A DNA stretch of 51,867 nucleotides from Subtercola sp. Z020 (GCF_002931235.1 NZ_PSTT01000105.1:1-51867); one strand, 5' to 3'; positions 20,884 through 29,216 are shown, counted from the stretch's first letter. Translations and numbers: made by a program. The notes: generated from the letters alone by a model not told the origin.

Positions 20884-21579
20884 TCAGGGCCGCTGGCGGA
20901 GGAGAGAACCGACCTCGCTGTGCGCCTGAAGATGCGCTGACGCCTCTTCGGAGAGAAGGCGGACGAGATACACGATCCTGCGCCGCATGTCTTCCGAGCC
21001 TCGCAGGATGTTCTCGTGGTGAGCGACCCTGTTGCGGAAGGTCCGCAGGCTTGCGAGCGAGGTGTTCAGTCGACGACGATCCGTGCCCGAGGGGAACGCC
21101 TTGTACAGGTGAGGAACCCAGACCGTCTTCTCATGTGAGTCGGCGACCAGAAACGTCCAGAACCCGAACATGAGTTCCGCGATGACCTTGCCGGGTACAG
21201 GTGGAAGCCCGTTCGTTGACGCCGCGGCCGCGCGAGCCCGCTCGAAATTCTCGCGGGGGATGCGGTTCGAGTCGGTCTGCAGACCCGAGGCGCGGTTGCG
21301 CCGTGCTGTGATCGGGAAAAGCGCCGAAAGCGTCCGCGCATCAGTCCAGTGAAACTCGCCTGCAACCGTCGCACGCTGGAGGGCCCGGTCGCAGGCATTC
21401 CGCAGGCCGACTTCGAGGTGGCTCAGGTCGTGGAGGAACGCGGCGCTCAGTTGGGCGTTCCATTCGTACAGAGCGAGTGCCCTGTTGCGGTCGCCACCAG
21501 AGGCGGAGAGATACGTTGTGAACCGCCCGGCGCTGAGCCACTCTTCGACCCAGCCCGTGCTGTCGAGGTTCTGAGCCAC
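20884..21579 (-). CDS. Abi-like HEPN-domain protein (candidate phage defence)
   Basis: 231 aa resembling the Abi/AbiD-AbiF group: an N-terminal region with LYEWNAQLSAAFLHDLSHLEVGLRN (in parts), a central hydrophobic stretch ELMFGFWTFL and, near residues 183-190, RNRVAHHE, which carries the RxxxxH signature of HEPN ribonucleases. Such proteins are proposed to cut RNA upon phage infection and stop growth. The start is GTG at 21579 with GGAAGGA ahead of it and a TATGGT -10-like hexamer at 21597-21602. It is a single gene with no visible antitoxin partner. The assignment to the Abi superfamily is good; a defence role is inferred. Confidence 0.72.
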   Translation of the reverse strand: MAQNLDSTGWVEEWLSAGRFTTYLSASGGDRNRALALYEWNAQLSAAFLHDLSHLEVGLRNACDRALQRATVAGEFHWTDARTLSALFPITARRNRASGLQTDSNRIPRENFERARAAAASTNGLPPVPGKVIAELMFGFWTFLVADSHEKTVWVPHLYKAFPSGTDRRRLNTSLASLRTFRNRVAHHENILRGSEDMRRRIVYLVRLLSEEASAHLQAHSEVGSLLRQRP

Positions 21580-21658
21580 GAGGATCCTTCCGGGGTACCA
21601 TAGATGTGTAAGCCCCCGCTGACCGCTGGTTCATGTTACTCGGGCTGCGAACTGAAGG

Positions 21659-21688
21659 CTCCGGTATTCCGCCTCGGCGGACCCGGAG
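21659..21688. terminator. Hairpin downstream of the DNA ligase gene
   Basis: Stem CTCCGG (21659-21664) with CCGGAG (21683-21688), enclosing CCGCC/GGCGG around a two-base turn. It follows the ligase gene. The T-rich tail is on the plus-strand side, so termination in the ligase direction would rely on the stem alone. Confidence 0.45.
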
Positions 21689-21718
21689 TCTTTCCCTTTC
21701 TTCGAGGTGGCGCAGGGG

Positions 21719-22783
21719 TCAGACCAGCACCTCCGAGAGGTCGTAGGCGATGGGGCGGTCGAGCTGGTCGAAGGTGCAGGAGCGGGCGTCGCGGTCGGGG
21801 CGCCAGCGGTCGAACTGCACGGTGTGGCGAAAGCGCATGCCCTCCATCTGGTCGTAGCGCACCTCGACCACGAGTTCGGGGCGGAGGCGCACGTACGAGA
21901 CATCCTTCGAGCCCGAGAACCGGCTGCGATCGGTCTCGCCGCGCACGACCTCGCCCGCTTCGTCTCGCAGCACGTAGGGATCGAGCTCGTCGATGAGCTC
22001 GAGGCGGCGCGCGTCGCTGAACGCTGACGCGCCCCCGATGTTCAGCAGGTCGCCCTCGTCGGAGTACAGCCCGAGCAGCAGCGACCCCACGCCCCTGCCG
22101 CTGGCGTGCATCCGGTAGCCGAGCACGACGACATCTGCCGACCGGTGGTGTTTCGTCTTCAGCATGATGCGTTTTCCCGGTGCGTAGGGTGCGGCGAGGG
22201 GTTTCGCCACGACCCCGTCGAGGCCGGCTCCCTCGAACTCGACGAGCCAGCGGCCGGCGAGGGCTTCGTCGGTGGTCACCTGGCTGAGGTGCACCGGATG
22301 CTCGACCTCCGCCAGCAGCGATTCGAGGGCCGCGCGGCGCTCGCCGAAGGGGCGGGCGGCGTAGTCGTCGTCGCCCTCGCCGTCATTCACGCTGAGCAGG
22401 TCGAAGGCGACGAACATAGCCGGTGTCTCGTCTGCCAGCTTCTTGACGCGACTGGCTGCCGGATGGATGCGCTGGCTCAGCGTCTCCCAGTCGAGTTTCT
22501 CGTGCCCGGGCTCACCCCGGCGCACGACGATCTCCCCGTCGAGCACGCAGGGCCCGGGCAGGAGGCGCGCGAACGCCTCGACGAGTTCGGGGAAGTAGCG
22601 GGTGAGCATCTTCGATCCCCGACTGCCGATCTCGACCTCCGTGCCGTCGAAGTAGACGATGGCGCGGAAGCCGTCCCATTTCGGCTCGTAGCTCAGCCCG
22701 CCGGCGACCCGGTCGGGGTGCGGCACGGTGTCGACGGCCTTGGCGAGCATCGGGGTGACGGGGTTCTCGGGGGAGTAGCGCAT
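21719..22783 (-). CDS. ATP-dependent DNA ligase (LigC/LigD ligase-domain type)
   Basis: 354 aa. The nucleotidyl-transferase motif I is EPKWDGFRA (Lys near residue 33, which would carry AMP). DGEIV near 83, a FDLL segment near 130 and DGVVAKP near 192-198 give further motifs, and KTKHHRSADVVV marks the C-terminal end of the adenylation domain, followed by an OB-fold domain. This is the core ligase without extra domains, as in the short actinobacterial ligases used for end joining or repair. The ATG at 22783 fits the leaderless promoter, and an in-frame start six codons further upstream is less likely. It probably works with the PolDom protein. Confidence 0.9.
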   Translation of the reverse strand: MRYSPENPVTPMLAKAVDTVPHPDRVAGGLSYEPKWDGFRAIVYFDGTEVEIGSRGSKMLTRYFPELVEAFARLLPGPCVLDGEIVVRRGEPGHEKLDWETLSQRIHPAASRVKKLADETPAMFVAFDLLSVNDGEGDDDYAARPFGERRAALESLLAEVEHPVHLSQVTTDEALAGRWLVEFEGAGLDGVVAKPLAAPYAPGKRIMLKTKHHRSADVVVLGYRMHASGRGVGSLLLGLYSDEGDLLNIGGASAFSDARRLELIDELDPYVLRDEAGEVVRGETDRSRFSGSKDVSYVRLRPELVVEVRYDQMEGMRFRHTVQFDRWRPDRDARSCTFDQLDRPIAYDLSEVLV

Positions 22784-22789
22784 GCCTCG

Positions 22790-22795
22790 ATCTTG
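22790..22795 (-). promoter_or_regulatory. -10-like element of the DNA ligase gene
   Basis: On the minus strand CAAGAT ends six bases before the ATG, the spacing of a leaderless promoter. The first base differs from TAnnnT. Confidence 0.35.
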
Positions 22796-22832
22796 CAGCA
22801 CGGTGCGCCTCGGCGACAGTGGGTTGCGAGGG

Positions 22833-23459
22833 TCAGAAGCGATTGTCGCGGGCCCAGAGCGCGGCGCTGGTGCGGTCGGCGACGCCGAGGTGACGGAAGA
22901 TGCTGCCGACGTGCGCCTTGACGGTGCGTTCGGCGATGCCGAGGTGGGTGCCGATCTGCTTGTTCGACATGCCGCGGGTGAGGAGGCGCAGCACCTCGGC
23001 TTCGCGTGTGCTGAGCGCGGGGCCCGGGCCTGGGCCTGCTGTCGGGACGGGCGATGCGGCGCGCGGGAGGAGGGCGCGGGCGACGCGCGGGTCGAGCGGT
23101 GCGTCGCCGCGGGCAGCCGCGCGCACGGCGGAGAGCAGCACGGCGGGCTCGGCGTCCTTCAGCAGAAAGCCGATGGCGCCGGCCTCGAGCGCCTCCCGCA
23201 CCCGCACATGGTCGTGGAACGAGGTCAGCACCACGATGTTCGCGTCAGGGCGGGCGGCCAGGATGCGCCGGGTGGCCTCGGCGCCGCCGATGTCGGGCAT
23301 CGAGAGGTCTATCAGGGTCACGTCGGGGGCGAGTTCCGCCGCCATCCGCACGGCGTCGAGCCCGCCGCCCGCTTCGCCGACGACGGCGAGGTCGGGTGTG
23401 GAGGAGAGGAGCGAGATGAGCCCGCCCCGCACGAGCGGATGGTCGTCGACGACCAGCAC
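22833..23459 (-). CDS. NarL/LuxR-family response regulator
   Basis: 208 aa. Receiver domain (about 1-115): DD acidic pair in VVDDHP, phospho-acceptor Asp in LIDLSMPDIGG near residue 50, conserved Lys in LLKDAEP. The C-terminal LuxR-type helix-turn-helix (about 145-205) has LSTREAEVLRLL and AERTVKAHVGSIFRHLG. It is the partner of the histidine kinase just upstream. The GTG start lacks a Shine-Dalgarno; a better-placed ATG at 23490, overlapping the kinase stop (TGATG), is out of frame by one base, so the N-terminus is uncertain. Confidence 0.88.
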   Translation of the reverse strand: MLVVDDHPLVRGGLISLLSSTPDLAVVGEAGGGLDAVRMAAELAPDVTLIDLSMPDIGGAEATRRILAARPDANIVVLTSFHDHVRVREALEAGAIGFLLKDAEPAVLLSAVRAAARGDAPLDPRVARALLPRAASPVPTAGPGPGPALSTREAEVLRLLTRGMSNKQIGTHLGIAERTVKAHVGSIFRHLGVADRTSAALWARDNRF

Positions 23460-23489
23460 GGTGGTGCGGGGTGGGGGCGTCGTCGGTCA

Positions 23490-25145
23490 TCAGCGCGGCA
23501 CCCTCAACCGCCAGTGCGTGCCGGCGCCCGGCGCGGTGCGGAGCGCGAGCTCGGCGCCGGCCTCCGAGACCACGTCGGCCAGAACGCGAAGCCCGAAGTG
23601 CCCTTCGGCGGGGGCCGCCAGCACCGACGCGGCATCGAACCCGGCTCCGTCGTCGACGATGTCGAGCTGCGCGACCGCGTATCGGGCGCCCCCGGTGGAG
23701 GCAGGCCCAGCCGTGTCGAGCGCGGGTGCGCCGTCATCGGGTCGCGCGGCGCTGCGGGCACTCGCGGTGTTTGACGCCGCGGCGACGCCGACGGGGTCGG
23801 CCATGCCCGCGTGCATGCGCCGGGTGTTTGACACCGCGGCGGCGCCGACCGGGTCGGTCGTGCCCGCGTGCGCAGGCCGGGCGTCCGTCGGCAGCGGCAG
23901 CGAAGACGGCGGCAGCGGCAGCGAAGACGGCGGCAGCGGAGACAGCGGCAGCGACCGCGCGTCCGGCAGCGGAGACGACGGCGGCGGTCCGAGCGCGATC
24001 GTCACGTGGGCGGCGCCCGAGTGCTTCGCCGCGTTGACCAGGCACTCCTGCGCCACCCTGAAGACGAGGCGGGACTGCCGGGCATCCAGAACCAGCGTGT
24101 CAGCCACGGCCACCTCGACCTCGACACCGCGCGACCGGAGGCCTGCGGCGAGGTCGTCGAGCGCCGCGCCGATGCCCGCCGTCTCGAGCGAGGGCGGGTA
24201 GATGTCGACCAGCAGCGAGCGCAGGCCGCCGATCGTGCCGCGCACGGTGCCGGCCGAGCGGGTGAGGTCGGCCGCGAGGGCTGCGTCGCCGGTTGTGGAT
24301 GCCCGCTCCGCCGACCCGGCGAGGGCGAACGAGAGGCCGGCGAGGTCCTGCACCACGCCGTCGTGCAGCGTTCCGGCGATGCGGCGGCGCTCGGCGGCCG
24401 ACGCGTCGAGGGCTCTCTGCAGCAGCTCCTCGCGCTGCTCGCGGGAACGCTCCAGCAGTCGCAGCAGCCTCCAGAGCACCGGTGCCAGCAGCAGAACGAG
24501 CAGCACGATACTGCTGACGGTGAGCGCCGCAAAGCCGCCGAAGAGCTGTTCGGTGCGATCATCCACCTCGTCGTAGCGGAAGTACGCTTCGAAGAGGAAC
24601 TCCTGGCCAGAGGGCGAGTGCACGGCACGGTAAGTCTCGAGCAGCTTGCCGGAGCCGGTCTCGAAGACGTTCTCGGGGGCATCCAGATTGCTGACCTCGG
24701 CGCGCACGCCCGGCTCTTCGAGCGCCTCGATCTCGTCGTCGCCGAACTCGAAGGCCTGCCCGATGAGCGCGCTCTCGTCGGAGTAGACGATCGCGCCGCT
24801 CGGGGCCCAGATCTTGACGCGGGAGACCGACAGGTTGAGCACGTGGGCCCGCACGACCTCGTCGATGCGCGAGAGGGCGGCCGGGTCGCCGACGAGCAGG
24901 CCGTCGGTGAGGTCAGGTTCGATGAGCCCGCCGGCGATGAGGTCGGCCCGTTGGGCGGCGCCGTTCACGGCCTCCGTCTCGGCGAGGGCTCGGGCGGCGA
25001 GCAGGCCGAGCACCACGACGAGGGCGATGACCCCCAGCGCGGCCAGGCCCACCCAGGCGAGCAGGCGGCGGCGGTCGAGTTCTGCTCGGTCGGTGCGCGT
25101 GGTGCTTCGGGAGAGAACGATCCACGGCGTCGGGGCGGTGGTCAC
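23490..25145 (-). CDS. NarL-type sensor histidine kinase with repeat insertion in the ATPase domain
   Basis: 551 aa. TM1 near residues 30-52 and TM2 near 208-230 flank an extracytoplasmic sensor domain of about 150 residues. The HisKA_3 dimerisation helix carries the phospho-His in AGTLHDGVVQDL (near 263). The HATPase N-box ECLVNAAKH lies near 370, and the G boxes (DDGAGFD and GHFGLRVL) near 490-515. Between N-box and G-box is an approximately 100-residue Pro/Ser/Ala-rich low-complexity insertion with internal repeats, absent from ordinary members. It phosphorylates the regulator encoded next, whose putative ATG overlaps this stop. Confidence 0.87.
   Translation of the reverse strand: MTTAPTPWIVLSRSTTRTDRAELDRRRLLAWVGLAALGVIALVVVLGLLAARALAETEAVNGAAQRADLIAGGLIEPDLTDGLLVGDPAALSRIDEVVRAHVLNLSVSRVKIWAPSGAIVYSDESALIGQAFEFGDDEIEALEEPGVRAEVSNLDAPENVFETGSGKLLETYRAVHSPSGQEFLFEAYFRYDEVDDRTEQLFGGFAALTVSSIVLLVLLLAPVLWRLLRLLERSREQREELLQRALDASAAERRRIAGTLHDGVVQDLAGLSFALAGSAERASTTGDAALAADLTRSAGTVRGTIGGLRSLLVDIYPPSLETAGIGAALDDLAAGLRSRGVEVEVAVADTLVLDARQSRLVFRVAQECLVNAAKHSGAAHVTIALGPPPSSPLPDARSLPLSPLPPSSLPLPPSSLPLPTDARPAHAGTTDPVGAAAVSNTRRMHAGMADPVGVAAASNTASARSAARPDDGAPALDTAGPASTGGARYAVAQLDIVDDGAGFDAASVLAAPAEGHFGLRVLADVVSEAGAELALRTAPGAGTHWRLRVPR
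23767..23880. repeat. Two-copy 57-bp tandem repeat inside the histidine kinase gene
   Basis: Copies at 23767-23823 and 23824-23880 both begin GTGTTTGAC and are imperfect. The period of 57 is a multiple of three, so the frame is kept and the protein gains a repeated 19-residue unit (HAG..DPVG..A.SNT). Confidence 0.85.
23890..23943. repeat. 21-bp tandem repeat inside the histidine kinase gene
   Basis: Two exact 21-base units (23890-23910 and 23911-23931, GGCAGCGGCAGCGAAGACGG type) and a diverged partial third unit. On the coding strand they give the Leu-Pro-Pro-Ser-Ser repeats of the kinase insertion. The period keeps the reading frame. Confidence 0.85.
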
Positions 25146-25265
25146 AGCGCTGTCGCCCCCCTTTCCCCGTGTCGCGGCCGGCTTCCCCGGGGCCGCGGCC
25201 AGCCCAGGGGCCGGTGTTCACCGGCGCGATACTGCGCAGCGATTCGCGGCCGGCTGCCCGGCTCG

Positions 25266-25271
25266 TACAAT
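25266..25271 (+). promoter_or_regulatory. Probable -10 element before the zinc-ribbon-like gene
   Basis: TACAAT is close to consensus, in the gap between the divergent kinase and the zinc-ribbon-like gene. It implies a leader of about 85 bases. No clear -35 is visible. Confidence 0.4.
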
Positions 25272-25363
25272 CTAACTGGCGGATGTGCGCGCTGCGAACC
25301 CCGGCACCGCCGGTTCAGCAGATTATGCGCAGACGACACGATTCCCGAAGGAGCACGACACGC

Positions 25364-26098
25364 ATGGCAGGTAGCACGGGTACGAAATGTCCCGTCTGTG
25401 GTAAATCCATAGGTGTCGGCCTGGTATCGGGAACCCTGATCCAGCACGAGAACAAGAACGGCGAGCGCTGCGCAGGCACCGGCATGGCGCCGGTGGTCGC
25501 AGCTCCCCGCGGGTCGGGTTCGGCGGGGTCGGGTCGCGCAGGCGGCGCGGCAGGCTCAGGTGGCTCTGGATCGGGCCGCTCGTCGGCAGCCGGTTCGCGC
25601 ACCGCGGGCGGCTCGGGTTCTGCGCACAAGCCGTCGTCGGGCACGAGCATCAGCGGGGGCGGGGCCGGAACGGGCGGCGCCGGAGCCGGGGGCCGCGCCG
25701 CCGCGCCCGCGCGCCGCGGGGTCACCGTGCGCAAGGTCGAGGTCGACCAGGACTGGCTGCGGGCCCGGGAGGAGAAGCAGGAGCGCCTGCGCCTCGAGCG
25801 TGAGGCCCGTGCGCGTGCCCGCAACGAGATCTACTCGACGGGCATCGGCGAGGAGGATGTGGCGGAGGCGGGCGATGCGGGCGACGTCGGTGATGCGAGT
25901 GACGCCGGTGCTGCCGGTGACGCCGGTGATGCTGTCGACGTTTCTGCTGTCGACGGTGCTGCTCTCGACGGGGCAGCCTCGACGGGCGAGTCCGTGTCTT
26001 CCGACGCGACTCCGGATGCCGCTACCGCAGCCGAGACAGAGGCCTTCGACCTCGGCACGACGGAGATCGAGCCCGACGAGACTCCCACCGAGCGCTGA
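25364..26098 (+). CDS. Protein with N-terminal zinc-ribbon-like knuckle and low-complexity body
   Basis: 244 aa. Residues 1-40 have KCPVCGKSIG followed by QHENKNGERCAGTG, a Cys/His pattern that could hold one zinc ion. The rest is low complexity: a Gly/Ser/Ala-rich spacer, a basic coiled stretch (REEKQERLRLEREARARA) near 130-150, and an Asp/Ala/Gly-rich acidic tail of repeated GDAGD/GDAS units. The ATG has GAAGGAG twelve bases upstream; ATG 25325 is an in-frame alternative. The function is unknown, and no operon partner is evident. Confidence 0.7.
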   Translation: MAGSTGTKCPVCGKSIGVGLVSGTLIQHENKNGERCAGTGMAPVVAAPRGSGSAGSGRAGGAAGSGGSGSGRSSAAGSRTAGGSGSAHKPSSGTSISGGGAGTGGAGAGGRAAAPARRGVTVRKVEVDQDWLRAREEKQERLRLEREARARARNEIYSTGIGEEDVAEAGDAGDVGDASDAGAAGDAGDAVDVSAVDGAALDGAASTGESVSSDATPDAATAAETEAFDLGTTEIEPDETPTER

Positions 26099-26216
26099 GG
26101 CACTGCCGGGCATCCGGAGTCGAGCGCTGAAGGCGCCCACGGGCATCCGGAGCCGCCGACGGAGGCCGTGGCGAGCGCCGGCGCAAACTGTTCACCCCGA
26201 TGTCGGCGGGCAGTCG

Positions 26217-26222
26217 TAGGGT
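26217..26222 (+). promoter_or_regulatory. -10 element, leaderless promoter of the LLM oxidoreductase gene
   Basis: TAGGGT ends six bases before the ATG at 26229. Confidence 0.5.
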
Positions 26223-26228
26223 GAAGCC

Positions 26229-27098
26229 ATGAAACTTGGCATCCACTTCGCGAACTTCACCCTCCCCGGCGGCCCCGGGGCACTCGGCCCGACCCTCGCC
26301 GCCACCGCGGAGGCCGCCGAGGCGGGCGGAGTCTCGCTCTTCACCCTGATGGACCACTGGTTCCAGATGGAGAGCCTCGCCACGTCGTACGACCCGATGC
26401 TCGAGGGCTACACCTCCCTCGGCTTTCTCGCCGGCAAGACCGAGACGATGCGGCTCGGTCTGCTGGTCACCGGGGTCACCTACCGTCACCCGGGCCTGCT
26501 CGCCAAGATCGTCACGACGCTCGATGTGCTCTCGGGCGGCCGCGCGATGCTCGGAATCGGCGCAGCCTGGTACGAGCGCGAACACCTGGGGCTCGGCGTG
26601 CCCTACCCCGACATCAGCGAGCGGTTCGAGCGCCTCGAAGAGACACTTCAGATCTGCCGCCAGATGTGGAGCGACGACAACGGGCCCTACGACGGCAGGC
26701 ACTACCACCTCGCCGAGACGATCTGCGTGCCGCAGCCGCTGCAGAAGCCGCACCCGCCCGTGTTGATCGGCGGCAGCGGTGAGAAGAAGACACTGCGCCT
26801 CGTCGCGAAGTACGGTGACGCCTGCAACCTGTTCGACGTGGGGCTCGAAGGGTTGCAGCACAAACTCGACGTGCTGCGCGGGCACTGCGACACCGAGGGT
26901 ACGGACTACGACGCGATCGAGAAGACGGTCATCGTGTCGGCTGAGGGGTTGGATGCTCCTGACGAGTTCCTCCGCACGATGGAGCAGTACGCCGGCATCG
27001 GTGTCTCCCTCGTGACGACGGTGCCGGCCGACCCCGACCCGGCAGCCTGGGTGTCCCGGGTGACGGAGTCGCTCGTTCCGCGTCTCGCGGCGATCTGA
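26229..27098 (+). CDS. LLM-class (F420-dependent type) oxidoreductase
   Basis: 289 aa with the luciferase-like monooxygenase TIM-barrel pattern: KLGIHFANF at the N-terminus, LFTLMDHWFQ near 37-46, LGLLVTGVTYRHP near 77-89, LDVLSGGRAMLGIGAAWYERE near 97-117 (in parts) and PPVLIGGSGEKKTLRLVAKYGD near 176-197. The set matches the F420-dependent subgroup of actinobacteria, whose substrates are usually unknown. A 14-base gap to the VOC gene suggests the two are co-transcribed. Confidence 0.88.
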   Translation: MKLGIHFANFTLPGGPGALGPTLAATAEAAEAGGVSLFTLMDHWFQMESLATSYDPMLEGYTSLGFLAGKTETMRLGLLVTGVTYRHPGLLAKIVTTLDVLSGGRAMLGIGAAWYEREHLGLGVPYPDISERFERLEETLQICRQMWSDDNGPYDGRHYHLAETICVPQPLQKPHPPVLIGGSGEKKTLRLVAKYGDACNLFDVGLEGLQHKLDVLRGHCDTEGTDYDAIEKTVIVSAEGLDAPDEFLRTMEQYAGIGVSLVTTVPADPDPAAWVSRVTESLVPRLAAI

Positions 27099-27112
27099 AA
27101 GGCAGAACGATC

Positions 27113-27607
27113 ATGCAGGCCATCAGCCCCTTCCTCTGGTTCGACGACCAGGCCGAGCAGGCCGCCGAGTTCTACACCGGCATCTTCGACAACTCGCGCA
27201 TCCTGAACATCTCCCGCTACCCAGAGGGTGCCGCCTACCCGGCGGGCACCGCCATGAGCGTGAGCTTCGTGCTCGACGGGCTCGAGTTCCAGGCGCTGAA
27301 CGCGGGGCCGCAGTACCACTTCAGCGAGGCGATCTCGTTCTTCGTCTCCGCCGACAGCCAGGAGAAGATCGACCACCTCTGGAACTCCCTGCTCGAAGGC
27401 GGCGGCAGCGAGGGGCAGTGCGGCTGGCTGAAAGACCGGTTCGGCCTGTCGTGGCAGATCGTTCCGCCCCAGCTGGGGCAGCTGATGAGCGACCCCGACC
27501 CCGAGAGGTCGTCACGCACGATGCAGGCGATGCTGCAGATGCAGAAGATCGTCATCGCCGACCTGCAACGGGCCCACGACGGCGACGACGACGGCGACGG
27601 TGCGTGA
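27113..27607 (+). CDS. VOC/PhnB-like fold protein (3-demethylubiquinone-methyltransferase-like)
   Basis: 164 aa with paired beta-alpha-beta-beta-beta modules of the vicinal-oxygen-chelate superfamily: ISPFLWFDDQAEQAAEFYTG at the start and GWLKDRFGLSWQIVP near 104-118. The pattern matches the group often labelled PhnB or 3-demethylubiquinone-9 3-methyltransferase; that enzymatic name is historical and should not be taken as a function. The acidic tail (GDDDGDG) is unusual. It follows the LLM gene by 14 bases and is probably in its operon. Confidence 0.82.
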   Translation: MQAISPFLWFDDQAEQAAEFYTGIFDNSRILNISRYPEGAAYPAGTAMSVSFVLDGLEFQALNAGPQYHFSEAISFFVSADSQEKIDHLWNSLLEGGGSEGQCGWLKDRFGLSWQIVPPQLGQLMSDPDPERSSRTMQAMLQMQKIVIADLQRAHDGDDDGDGA

Positions 27608-27741
27608 CCGGATGCCCGACACGACGCGCTGTGCCACGGTCTGACGCGACCATCCCGACCAGAGCAGACCTGATCCGCCCCGACCGACCCGACACGGTCG
27701 GCTGAACCCGACCCCACCCGACCTCGAGCGAAAGCGAGACC

Positions 27742-28281
27742 ATGACCGAGAACACTGATACCAGCGCGTCCGACATCCTCGCCGACTCGTTCACTCGCGT
27801 CAGCGGCTCCGTGCACTCCGTGTTGCGCGGGGTGACCCAGGCCGACCTGGCGGCACGCGTCGACCCCGAGGCGAACACGATCGCATGGCTCGTCTGGCAC
27901 ATCGCGCGGGGCCAGGATGCCCAGGTGAGCGCCCTCGCCGAGACCGATGAGCTCTGGACGAGCGACGGCTGGTACGAGAAGTTCGGCGTGCCCTTTGCCT
28001 CGTCGGCCTCGGGCTACGGCCAGAGCCCGGCGGATGTCGCGGCCCTCGACGACATCGGCGCAGACCTGCTCGGGGGCTACTTCGACGCGGTGCACGCCCG
28101 CACCCTCGAGATCGTCGGGTCGCTCGACCCGGCGGAGTTCTCCCGGGTCGTCGACGACTCGTACGATCCGCCGGTCACACTCGCCGCGCGGCTGGTTAGC
28201 GTGGTGAACGACTGCACGCAGCATGTCGGCCAGGCCTCGTTCATCAAGGGGTTCGCCCGTCGATCCCGCGGCGCATCCTGA
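27742..28281 (+). CDS. DinB-family four-helix protein
   Basis: 179 aa. The DinB/YfiT-type metal site is suggested by His in WLVWHIARGQD (near residue 53) and HVGQASFIKG (near 162), with Asp residues between. Members are small metal-binding bundles, some acting as bacillithiol- or mycothiol-dependent transferases. The reaction here is unknown. The start has GAAAGCGAG eight to ten bases ahead. Confidence 0.82.
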   Translation: MTENTDTSASDILADSFTRVSGSVHSVLRGVTQADLAARVDPEANTIAWLVWHIARGQDAQVSALAETDELWTSDGWYEKFGVPFASSASGYGQSPADVAALDDIGADLLGGYFDAVHARTLEIVGSLDPAEFSRVVDDSYDPPVTLAARLVSVVNDCTQHVGQASFIKGFARRSRGAS

Positions 28282-28382
28282 GCCGCTGCGACCAAGCATC
28301 CTCATCCACTGCGACCAATCGGGCAGGTTTCGCAGGCCGGCTGCGTTGCATCCGGGGCACGCACATCGCTGAAGGGAACACA

Positions 28383-29216
28383 ATGAAGGTTTGGTTCATC
28401 ACCGGAACGTCACGGGGCTTCGGCCGCGAATGGGCAGAGGCAGCCCTCGAGCGGGGCGACAAGGTCGCCGCAACCGCTCGCAACACCGACTCCCTGAACG
28501 ATCTCGTCGAGAAGTACGGAGACGCCATTCTGCCGATCTCCCTCGACGTGACCGACCGCGCGGCAGGCTTCGCCGCCGTTGCCCAGGCGCACGAGAAGTT
28601 CGGTCGGCTCGACGTCGTCGTCAACAACGCCGGCTACGGCCACTTCGGTTTCATCGAAGAGATCACCGAAGACGAGGCCCGGGCGCAGCTCGAGACCAAC
28701 GTGTTCGGCGCTCTCTGGATCACGCAGGCGGCGCTGCCGTTCCTCCGCGCCCAGGGCAGTGGTCACATCATCCAGGTGTCCTCGATCGGCGGCATCTCGG
28801 CCTTCCCGCTCGTCGGCATCTACCACGCCTCGAAGTGGGCTCTCGAAGGGTTCAGCCAGGCTCTCGCGCAGGAGGTCGGCGGTTTCGGTATCCACGTCAC
28901 GCTGATCGAGCCCGGCGGGTTCTCGACGGACTGGGCCGGCTCATCGTCGTCGACCTCGGAGCCGCTGGCGGACTACGCCGAGCTGCACGAGAAGGTGGCC
29001 GAGGGTCGCAAGGCACGGAACGCGACGCCTGGCGACCCCGCGGCCTCGGCTGCGGCGATCCTGAAGATCGTGGATGCCGAGGAGCCGCCCCTCCGCGTCT
29101 TCTTCGGCACTTCCCCGCTCGGCATCGCGAAGGCCGACTACGCCTCGCGCATCGAGACGTGGGAGAAGTGGAACGACGTGTCGGTGCTCGCCCAGGGCGG
29201 CGCCGCCTCCGAGTAG
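28383..29216 (+). CDS. Short-chain dehydrogenase/reductase
   Basis: 277 aa classical SDR: cofactor loop TGTSRGFGRE near residues 7-16 (TGxxxGxG), NNAGYGHFG near 82-90, catalytic Ser in VSSIGGIS near 135-142, and YHASK near 149-153 for the Tyr/Lys pair. Asp at DVTDR near 58 and the residues after the glycine motif do not settle NAD versus NADP. The substrate is unknown. GAAGGGA precedes the ATG. Confidence 0.92.
   Translation: MKVWFITGTSRGFGREWAEAALERGDKVAATARNTDSLNDLVEKYGDAILPISLDVTDRAAGFAAVAQAHEKFGRLDVVVNNAGYGHFGFIEEITEDEARAQLETNVFGALWITQAALPFLRAQGSGHIIQVSSIGGISAFPLVGIYHASKWALEGFSQALAQEVGGFGIHVTLIEPGGFSTDWAGSSSSTSEPLADYAELHEKVAEGRKARNATPGDPAASAAAILKIVDAEEPPLRVFFGTSPLGIAKADYASRIETWEKWNDVSVLAQGGAASE

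Noticed and set aside
23245-23490. Separate small gene starting at the ATG that overlaps the kinase stop
   Set aside because: Its translation is Arg/Pro/His-rich and lies over the response-regulator receiver domain in another frame; better explained as a start-region indel.
23767-23943. CRISPR-like array
   Set aside because: The repeats are directly adjacent, in frame and lie within a coding sequence, with no spacers.
23868-25412. 514-codon plus-strand frame opposite the histidine kinase
   Set aside because: Arg/Gln/Arg-repeat composition mirrors the kinase repeats; the kinase frame has all catalytic motifs.
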